From assembly GCA_024761205.1 (NCBI GenBank), contig JAMASS010000009.1, positions 28,895 through 92,894 on the forward strand: DNA of 64,000 bases, given 5' to 3'. The notes below the pieces were generated by a model, which saw only the letters and a program-made list of their open reading frames with translations, was not told the origin of the DNA and did not search any database. Shown here one piece after another: positions 57,339 through 64,000 of the stretch. Origin of the DNA: Limisphaerales bacterium. Lineage in GTDB: Bacteria > Verrucomicrobiota > Verrucomicrobiia > Limisphaerales > AAA164-E04. The translations under genes and the position numbers were made by a program. Each line of letters begins with the position of its first letter. Within the stretch, counting starts at the first letter, position 1.

Positions 57339-58086
57339 ATGGAGCTACGACGAATGATTGATCGGAGCAACCGCACCCTTGAGGGCCGCTGTCTGGCATT
57401 CACACTGATCGAGCTGTTGGTGGTGATCACGATCATTGCGATTCTTGCGGGGATGCTGCTGCCCGCTCTGGGGAACGCCAAGAAACAGGCACATAAGATC
57501 AGGTGTGCCAGCAATCAACATCAGATTCAATTGGCTTACCAGATGTATGTGGATGACAATGATGATTGGTACCCCGTAGCTCCGGGCATCGCGTCGGTTG
57601 GCGGGCAGAAGGGAGAAGTTCTGGGCAACGATCTAGTGAACGGTTTGGTGTCGGAAACCAATCGCCCATTGAATCGCTATGCAGGCGCTGTGGACGTGTT
57701 TCGCTGTCCGGCAGACAAGGGTGATTTTCTTCAAAAAAATGATCATGTGTTTACAGCTCTGGGTAATAGTTATCGAAGCGCGTGGTGGAATGCGTTTCGC
57801 GTGAAACGAGTGATCGGATTAAGCTCTTTTAAAAAAGATGACCCTAAAGCCACTCCCATTAAAGGTAGCGAGGTGGCAAGGAAGCCAACGACAAAGGTCA
57901 TTCAAGGTGATTGGCATTGGCACGGGAATCGCGGTCTCACGGATAAACGCAGTGTGTGCACAACTTCAAGGGCAAAGCACGTTACAACATGACCTTTGGG
58001 GATGGTCATGTGGAGTTTGTGCGGTGGCCCGAGGAGTTTGTGGATTGGGTCGATGTGCCGCCGGATATTGATTTTGATTGGTGGTG
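57339..58086 (+). pseudogene. Type II secretion-like prepilin (DUF1559-type) with frameshift near the C-terminus
   Basis: From the ATG at 57339, the prepilin leader and helix are clear: [19 protein letters not shown] followed by [20 protein letters not shown] and [20 protein letters not shown]. The middle ([30 protein letters not shown]) is intact. At about 57950, in GTGTGTG, the frame is lost: the longest frame ends at 57992 with [10 protein letters not shown], while the next frame continues [20 protein letters not shown] and VRWPEEFVDWVDVPPDIDF to a TGA at 58084-58086. GDGHVEF is the conserved C-terminal block of the family. A single shift in a dinucleotide repeat could be decay, a sequencing error, or a contingency site. 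These pseudopilins are highly expanded in PVC bacteria. Confidence 0.75.
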
Positions 58087-58313
58087 AGTTTGGGGTAAGG
58101 CGGGATGAGACTCCGCCGAACCGTTCTCGACCGATGCCTCCGAAGTATTCCAGCCGGTCCATTCCCTCGGGGGATGACCTTGTGAGCGGTGATTCCATTC
58201 TCTTTTGCATCGCTCGACAGACATTCCAGTCTTAGTCGCAACCACGCGAGTCTTGTGACCTGGACATAGAACAAAGTTTGCTTGGAAGAAATCAGTGCAG
58301 TAAAACCTTCGCC

Positions 58314-59177
58314 ATGGACCTCATCCGTTTGAACTCACGTGCTCTACGTTTTGTTGCTTCCTTCGTTCTTTTGCTGGGAATTACTGCGCAACATGTCTCT
58401 GCTGCGCAGGCGCTGAAAGTCTTACTTATCACAGGCGGTTGCTGCCACGACTACGAGGGACAGAAAGATATCTTAAAGAAAGGCTTGGAAGCTCGCGCCA
58501 ATGTCGTGGTGAGCCAGGTACACACTCCGGACAAAAGCACTCAGCCGCCCTTACCGATTCTCGATGACCCGAATTATGCCGACGGTTTTGATGTCGTCGT
58601 TCACGATGAATGCGGTGCCGATATCTCCGAAGAGGCCAAAGTGAGAGCGGTCCTCAAGCCACATTGGGATGGCACGCCGGGCGTGAATCTTCATTGCGCC
58701 GCGCACTCGTATCGGATTGGGAATCCTCGTGATCCGGCGACTCCGGGAACGCCGCACGGGTTGTGGTTCGAGTACTTGGGGATACAGTCGAGCGGGCATG
58801 GGCCGCACGAGCCGGTGGAGATCCAGTTTATGAATACAACCCATCCGATCACGAAGGGTTTTCGCGGTTGGCGCACCTCCAAAGAGGAGCTTTACAACAA
58901 CATCAAGATTTTCGATTCAGCGAGACCTTTGGCCTCCGGCAAGCAGAAGGTGCGCCGGCGAAATGGAGAGGAGCGGGACGATAAAGCTGTGGTCGTCTGG
59001 ACCAATGAATATGGTCCGAAGAAGACCAAGGTATTCACCACCACACTCGGCCATTATTCGGAGACTGTGCGTGATTCTCGATATTTGGATTTGGTGACCC
59101 GTGGGTTGCTGTGGGCGACCGGTCATTTGACGGACGATGGCAAGCCAGTGGCAGGATATGGCCCCGGAGGCCGTTAG
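58314..59177 (+). CDS. Secreted ThuA-like (trehalose-utilization family) protein
   Basis: 287 residues from the ATG at 58314 (the frame starts at 58278, but this ATG leads directly into the signal peptide RFVASFVLLLGITAQHVSA). ThuA domain: LKVLLITGGCCHDYEGQKDI, FDVVVHDECGADIS, GVNLHCAAHSYRIG (the nucleophile-elbow-like Cys/His region), GHGPHEPVEIQFMNTTHPIT and KTKVFTTTLGHYSETVRDSR. The fold is related to class I glutamine amidotransferases; ThuA proteins are linked to sugar oxidation or 3-keto-sugar pathways, with no proven reaction here. Its stop overlaps the convergent DUF1501 stop by 4 nt. It is separated from the prepilin by about 230 nt. Confidence 0.9.
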   Translation: MDLIRLNSRALRFVASFVLLLGITAQHVSAAQALKVLLITGGCCHDYEGQKDILKKGLEARANVVVSQVHTPDKSTQPPLPILDDPNYADGFDVVVHDECGADISEEAKVRAVLKPHWDGTPGVNLHCAAHSYRIGNPRDPATPGTPHGLWFEYLGIQSSGHGPHEPVEIQFMNTTHPITKGFRGWRTSKEELYNNIKIFDSARPLASGKQKVRRRNGEERDDKAVVVWTNEYGPKKTKVFTTTLGHYSETVRDSRYLDLVTRGLLWATGHLTDDGKPVAGYGPGGR

Positions 59178-60610
59178 CCCAGCAATGGTTGAATCACCTC
59201 ACCTCCGAACTGCGAAAGCTGCTTGAATCGCCCTCCGTGGAAGTAAGTTAGCTTGTTGTCATCAAGACCCAGCAAGTGAAGGATGGTGACATGCAGGTCG
59301 CGGATGTGGTGCACTCCCGAAATCGCAGTGGCCCCCGTCTCATCAGTGGCGCCAATCGTGTGGCCCGCGTTCACTCCGCCCCCGGCGAACCACATGGTCA
59401 TCGCATGGGGGTTGTGGTCCCGTCCGTAGGCGATGCCGCCGCGAATGCCATTGTCAGGCGAGCGGCCGAACTCGCCGCACCAGACGATGAGGGTCTCGTC
59501 AAGCAGTCCTCGGTTCCGCAGGTCTTGGATGAGCGCGGCAATCGGTTGATCGACTTGAGGAATGAGTGCTCCGTGGGCGCGTTCGATAAAATCGTGCGAA
59601 TCCCAAGTGGCGTGGAAACATTGCACAAAGCGGACTCCTTTCTCCACCAATCGGCGGGCCAATAGGCACTTCCGACCGAAATCGTCCGTTGGCTCTTTGC
59701 CGATGCCATACATTTCTTGGGTTCGCTCATCCTCGTTGGAAATATCGAGGACGCCGGGAACTTCCGTCTGCATTCGGAATGCCAATTCGTAGTTCTCCAT
59801 TCGGGCGTTGAGCTCTTGGTGTGAGGGATGTTGTTGCTGGTGGGCAAGATTCAACGTCTGAAGGAGCTTGAGATTGGCTTTCTGGTGGTCCCTTGTGATG
59901 CCTGCGGGCGGCTTGAGATCCAGAATCGGCGATCCTTTTGGTCGGAGTGTGGTGCCTTGGTAGTTGACGGGAAGAAAGCCGTTGCTCCAGTTGCCCGATC
60001 CTCCCTGGGGAAAGGCGGCTTCCGGGAGAACGATGTATCCCGGAAGATTTTGATTCATGGTGCCGAGTCCGTAGGTCACCCAAGCGCCTACTGCCGGGTC
60101 GCCGCCAAAGCGGCTTCCGGTGTTGAGTTGGTATTGGGCGGTGGGGTGATTTACCGAGTCCACCTGGCACCCTCGATCGAAACAGATCTCATCGGCCACC
60201 TTGTGCAGATGCTCCCAATTGGTTCCCATGTCGGCGCCGCTTTGGCCGTACTTGCCGAATGAGAAGGGGCTCTTGACGTAGTAGCGAACCCCTCTTTCCA
60301 TCGCGGATTGCATTTTCCCTTCGCGTTTGAAGCGGCTGAGATGGAGGTCGCTCAACTTCGGTTTTGGGTCGAAGGTGTCGATGTGGCTTGGACCTCCTTC
60401 CATAATCAGGAAGATGCAGCGTTTGGCTCGGGCGGGATGATGTCCCTGTTTTGTGGCTAAGGGGTTCGTCGCTGTTGTCCGGTTTCCCTGTAACTCATCC
60501 GCCAAAAGAGTCGAGAATGCAACGCTGCCGAGGCTGGCTCCGAGTCCGTACAGGAACTCGCGTCGCGAAGCGGAGCCATCAATGATGGGGAGTAGTCGGT
60601 TGTCTTTCAT
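59174..60610 (-). CDS. DUF1501 domain protein with Tat signal (second intact copy)
   Basis: 478 residues. Tat motif SRREFLYGLG followed by ASLGSVAFSTLLA. Family blocks: CIFLIMEGGPSHIDTFDPKP, VNHPTAQYQLNTGSRFGGDP, WVTYGLGTMNQNLPGYIVL, GVRFVQCFHATWDSHDFIE, LIVWCGEFGRSPDNGIRGG, GRDHNPHAMTMWFAGGGVNA and IRDLHVTILHLLGLD. Compared with the copy at 6447-7940 it belongs to the more typical group ('FGRSPDN', 'GRDHNPHAMTMW'). It follows the PSD1 gene at 60634-63462 on the same strand after 23 nt, so the two are an operon in the order PSD1 then DUF1501. Confidence 0.92.
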   Translation of the reverse strand: MKDNRLLPIIDGSASRREFLYGLGASLGSVAFSTLLADELQGNRTTATNPLATKQGHHPARAKRCIFLIMEGGPSHIDTFDPKPKLSDLHLSRFKREGKMQSAMERGVRYYVKSPFSFGKYGQSGADMGTNWEHLHKVADEICFDRGCQVDSVNHPTAQYQLNTGSRFGGDPAVGAWVTYGLGTMNQNLPGYIVLPEAAFPQGGSGNWSNGFLPVNYQGTTLRPKGSPILDLKPPAGITRDHQKANLKLLQTLNLAHQQQHPSHQELNARMENYELAFRMQTEVPGVLDISNEDERTQEMYGIGKEPTDDFGRKCLLARRLVEKGVRFVQCFHATWDSHDFIERAHGALIPQVDQPIAALIQDLRNRGLLDETLIVWCGEFGRSPDNGIRGGIAYGRDHNPHAMTMWFAGGGVNAGHTIGATDETGATAISGVHHIRDLHVTILHLLGLDDNKLTYFHGGRFKQLSQFGGEVIQPLLG

Positions 60611-60633
60611 AATCTGTGTGTGGCTAGAAGGGC

Positions 60634-63462
60634 TTAGTAAACGTAGGCAAATTCGTTTGCGTTAAACAACACCAAACAAAGTTCCGCTAGAGATCGGGTA
60701 ACGACGGGGACGTCAGCCAGTTTCTTGTCGGGAATGAAATCTTCGAAGACATCAAGAGTTTCAGTGAATTGAAACTTCTCCCCGGTGTTTTCCTCAACAG
60801 CTTCCCGAGTGACCGATGTTGGGTAAGTTAGCTTGGGGATCTCCGTGCGCGCATGGCGTTGGTGCATTGTCGCCAGATGTTCCCGACAGGCCGCCAACTC
60901 CTCAATGCTCGGTGGACGGCCGAAGGCCAAGGCGAAGGCGCGGTAGAGCGCCGTTTCAGCGTTCGAAGTTTCTGCCTCCAGGCGCAGGGCAAAGGCAACG
61001 GCACGATCGTAGGAAATTTGGCTGTTGAATAAACTAAACACTTGCGGCGTGACACTCGAAGCATCCCGGGCTTCGCAAGAGAGATCAGGGTCGGGTTCAT
61101 TGAACACCTCCATAAAGGGGTCACGGAGGCCTCGGACTTTTAGGGAGTAGACCGAGCGCCGGTGGCGCTGCCGGGGCAGGGGATTGGGCTGCCAAGCGGT
61201 GGCGAAGGTGCCCATCACCATGCGCGGTTGCAAGGCGACCTCGAGATTGATTTCGGGACGGTTGGGAATGCCGCCGATTTGGCAATTCAACTCGCCACTG
61301 ACCGCCAGCATACTGTCGCGAAGCTCTTCGGCTGTCAGGCGGCGAGGAAGAAAGGCGGCATAGCTCGTGCGCTTAGGATCTTTGAGATCAAGCTCCTTCA
61401 TCGCCGGGTGATGGGAGGATCGTTGGTAGGCTCTAGATGACATGATCAAACGGTGCATGGCTTTGAACGATCCGCCGGATTCGAGAAAAGTGACTGCGAG
61501 CCAATCGAGGAGTTGTGGATGGGTCGGTTTCTTACCGGTAGCGCCGAGATTATTCGGATTACCGGCGAGCGGAATGCCAAAATGCCATTGCCAAATGCGA
61601 TTGACGATGGTCCGCGAGGTTAGCGGGTTTTGGGGATGAGTGATCCAGCGGGAGAGTGCCGCGCGGCGGCCGACGCTGCCTTCGGGAAATGAGATGTGAG
61701 CGAGTTCGGGAATCGCCTCGTTCAGGACGCTGAGCGCTGCTGGTTTCACGGGGGCGGCTTTCGAGAATGCGTCGCCGCCAGTAAGGATGTATCCTGTCTC
61801 CATCTCCCCGCCGGCCAGAGGGTCGGCTGGTGGTCGTTGGGGGCTTGTGTAGCGGTTCCGGACCGGTGTGACGCCGCTATAGACGGAGAAGGCGATTGGT
61901 TCGTATCGCTCGAGTTCCCAATCCGCCCGAACGAGTGTTTTGCGAGCCATTCGTTCGCGACCGAAATCTTCAACCGAAAAACCATATCGTCGCGGCGGTA
62001 TTTCGTCGGGCCCCAAGCCTGCCTTTTGGGCCTCCGCTCGAGTCTTGTAGGGGAGTTTGCGTTCTCGGAACCAGTTTGCGATGGCATCGTTGGTCTTCTG
62101 GTTGAGTTTCGTCAGTTGCTCCTGAACCTTTTTTCGTTGCTTTTCCAGGTATCGTCGTTCCTTGAAGCCGTGAGTGTTTTCCGCATGAAGAAAGGCTGCC
62201 TCACGTTCGCTGAGTTGTGTGCTGTTAAACACGGAATAAAGGCTGTAGTAGTCGCGGGTGGGCACCGGGTCAAACTTGTGATCGTGGCATTTGGCGCAGC
62301 GCAGTGAATGACCCAGGAAGGTTTGCCCCACCGCGTTGACGACGTCATCCAGAAATTGTTGCCGCGCGATGGCCGGAACTTCCATCCCGGTGAGTTCCCA
62401 GGGGCCCATGCGGAGAAATCCTGCTGCCACCAAATTCTCGGGACTGTCGGGATTCAGTTCGTCTCCGGCGATCTGTTCTCGAATGAATTGCGGATAGGGC
62501 TTGTCGTCGTTGAAAGAACGGATGACGTAATCACGGTATCGCCAAGCGTTGCCACGAGCAAAGTCGTTGGCAAGACCAGAAGTATCGGCATAGCGAACGA
62601 CATCCAACCAATGCCTGCCCCATTGCTCCCCGTAGTGAGGGCTGGAAAGCAGTTTCTCGACCACGGTTCGGAATGCTTGGTCATCGGAGTGCGGGTCGTT
62701 AAGGAAGGTTTCCGTTTCTTCGGGCGTCGGAGGAAGCCCTAACAGGTCGTAAGTAGCCCGACGAATCAATGTCAATCGGTCGGCTCGCGGGGCGGCTGGG
62801 AGATTCAGCGCCTTGAGTTGCTGTTCAAGAAAGGCGTCGATGGGATGTTGGCTTTTTGCAGGCGGCGAGGGTTTGGTGAGGGGTTGATAGGCCCAGAGGT
62901 TTTCCGGTTGGTACGGACGGCGGGTCCAAGCCTCGCTGAGACCGCCGCTTGTGGGCACTTGAACGCCATCGGCGGCGAGCCAAGGATCGGGTGTTGTCTG
63001 GGCGAGTTCTTGGATTTTCTCCGGAGCCGGCCATGGTGCGCCGGATTGAATCCAGAGTTTGAAGCGCTTGATCTCGGTGATGGAAAGACGATCGTTTTCC
63101 TTGGGAGGCATTTGGAGGTCTTCGTCAGTCCACGTGATGGCCTGAAAAATGAGACTGTTTTCGGTATCGCCTGGGATTAGAGCCGGACCCGAATCTCCGC
63201 CTTCGAGTGCGGTGCTGCGTTGTGTAAGGTTCAGATTGGCTTTGATCTTGTCCTTGTTGTCACCATGACAGGGAAGGCATTTGGCGCTGATCTGCGGCCA
63301 GATTTGATGGACGAAGAGTTGCTCTGCCTCTTTTTTGGCGAGAAATTCTTGTTCCTTGGCAAGGAGCGGCGAGGTGCTCATGGTGATCAAAGCAAGCAAT
63401 GAGCATCGGATGAACTGGCCGCCCCTTAAACTAATAGATCGTCCTGATCCACTTCCTCTCAT
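60634..63462 (-). CDS. PSCyt1 / DUF1549 / DUF1553 (PSD1) secreted cytochrome-like protein (second copy)
   Basis: 942 residues from the ATG at 63460-63462 (the frame extends to 63573; this ATG starts a basic n-region followed by the signal IRCSLLALITMSTSPLLA). PSCyt1 haem motif CLPCHG at residues 62-67 with KIKANLNLTQR after it; DUF1549 at about 230-440 with the second CxxCH in CAKCHDHKFDPVPTRDYYS; DUF1553 at about 590-900 (LTSRTIVNRIWQWHFGIPLA; RRLTAEELRDSMLAVSGELN; SSVTPQVFSLFNS). There is no LamG insertion, unlike the first copy. The pair is intact and complete. The last 100 residues (EKFQFTETLDVFEDF, VTRSLAELCLVLFNANEFAYV) are the standard end. The 293 nt upstream (63463-63755) carry only a 13-nt tandem repeat at 63734-63759 (AGCCCGCGCGAGA, twice). 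Confidence 0.93.
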   Translation of the reverse strand: MRGSGSGRSISLRGGQFIRCSLLALITMSTSPLLAKEQEFLAKKEAEQLFVHQIWPQISAKCLPCHGDNKDKIKANLNLTQRSTALEGGDSGPALIPGDTENSLIFQAITWTDEDLQMPPKENDRLSITEIKRFKLWIQSGAPWPAPEKIQELAQTTPDPWLAADGVQVPTSGGLSEAWTRRPYQPENLWAYQPLTKPSPPAKSQHPIDAFLEQQLKALNLPAAPRADRLTLIRRATYDLLGLPPTPEETETFLNDPHSDDQAFRTVVEKLLSSPHYGEQWGRHWLDVVRYADTSGLANDFARGNAWRYRDYVIRSFNDDKPYPQFIREQIAGDELNPDSPENLVAAGFLRMGPWELTGMEVPAIARQQFLDDVVNAVGQTFLGHSLRCAKCHDHKFDPVPTRDYYSLYSVFNSTQLSEREAAFLHAENTHGFKERRYLEKQRKKVQEQLTKLNQKTNDAIANWFRERKLPYKTRAEAQKAGLGPDEIPPRRYGFSVEDFGRERMARKTLVRADWELERYEPIAFSVYSGVTPVRNRYTSPQRPPADPLAGGEMETGYILTGGDAFSKAAPVKPAALSVLNEAIPELAHISFPEGSVGRRAALSRWITHPQNPLTSRTIVNRIWQWHFGIPLAGNPNNLGATGKKPTHPQLLDWLAVTFLESGGSFKAMHRLIMSSRAYQRSSHHPAMKELDLKDPKRTSYAAFLPRRLTAEELRDSMLAVSGELNCQIGGIPNRPEINLEVALQPRMVMGTFATAWQPNPLPRQRHRRSVYSLKVRGLRDPFMEVFNEPDPDLSCEARDASSVTPQVFSLFNSQISYDRAVAFALRLEAETSNAETALYRAFALAFGRPPSIEELAACREHLATMHQRHARTEIPKLTYPTSVTREAVEENTGEKFQFTETLDVFEDFIPDKKLADVPVVTRSLAELCLVLFNANEFAYVY

Positions 63463-63755
63463 CAGAGAAAGGTAGAAGACTGGCTGGATTCCGTCAATGC
63501 TGCGATTCTCCTTTGGACTAGGTCCGGTGCGTTTGCCGCTCTTGTGCGTCTGCACCCGGCCATCCCTTTGCACCGAGACCTAAAGCACTCCGTTTTGATG
63601 CGGTGCCGCTGCGAGCCAATGAGGGGGGCGGCTAGCGGGATATCGCTCGAACACAACGGGGCAAAGTTAGCGTTTCCGGCCCCGGTACGGTTGCTGTCGA
63701 TTTGATGATGGACGATGGGTTGGAGAGCCAAAGAGCCCGCGCGAGAAGCCCGCGC

Positions 63756-64000
<245 letters not shown>

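Noticed and set aside
61696..62307. 203-codon plus-strand frame inside the second PSD1 gene
   Set aside because: Antisense shadow of a complete PSD1 protein.

Overview
The window most likely comes from a member of the Verrucomicrobiota (PVC superphylum). The evidence is two intact PSCyt1/DUF1549/DUF1553 + DUF1501 gene pairs, remnants of several S1 sulfatases, a very large lamin-tail/CotH surface protein, a DUF1559-type prepilin, ThuA and DUF1080 proteins and a lipoprotein NamZ-beta-lactamase fusion. No rRNA, tRNA or CRISPR array was seen.

Layout. 1-0.5 kb: start of a secreted 'choice-of-anchor'-like protein leaving the window on the minus strand, behind a conserved leader and a 12-nt C tract. 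0.9-9 kb: secreted alpha/beta hydrolase, decayed genes, an intact PSD1-DUF1501 pair, and remnants of two SGNH hydrolases. 9.1-17 kb: amtB-glnB, apbE, decayed FUN14 and ROK genes, and the NamZ/serine-hydrolase fusion. 17.3-28.3 kb: mostly housekeeping (class II aldolase, GlpG-like rhomboid, RRM protein, rRNA uracil methyltransferase, DUF3500, hisH, superoxide dismutase, solute:sodium symporter), broken by one decayed two-gene operon. 28.4-48.5 kb: an accessory zone dominated by pseudogenes (three sulfatases, toxin-antitoxin pair, leucine-rich repeat protein, Tricorn-like protease, IS1595 transposase, HEAT protein, sigma factor and secreted partners, DUF1501, alkylmercury-lyase-like protein, membrane-anchored nuclease). 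Inside it lie an intact restriction-modification pair (33.7-35.9 kb), a beta-lactamase-family hydrolase and a DUF1080 protein. 49-63.5 kb: intact again apart from one frameshifted prepilin, with a 2,249-residue lamin-tail/CotH protein, aldose 1-epimerase, ThuA and a second DUF1501-PSD1 pair. 63.8-64.0 kb: a second, inverted copy of the leader found at the left end, running into a 50-nt nearly pure G tract at the window edge.

How the genes work together. The intact secreted genes (hydrolase, PSD1/DUF1501, ThuA, DUF1080, galM, symporter) fit a polysaccharide-degrading lifestyle. The sulfatase, ROK kinase, SGNH esterase and sulfatase-operon remnants suggest recent loss of part of that catalogue. 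Long intact frames (up to 2,249 codons) sit beside genes with many frameshifts, so decay is a better explanation than poor base calling. Family assignments come from remembered motifs; no database was searched.
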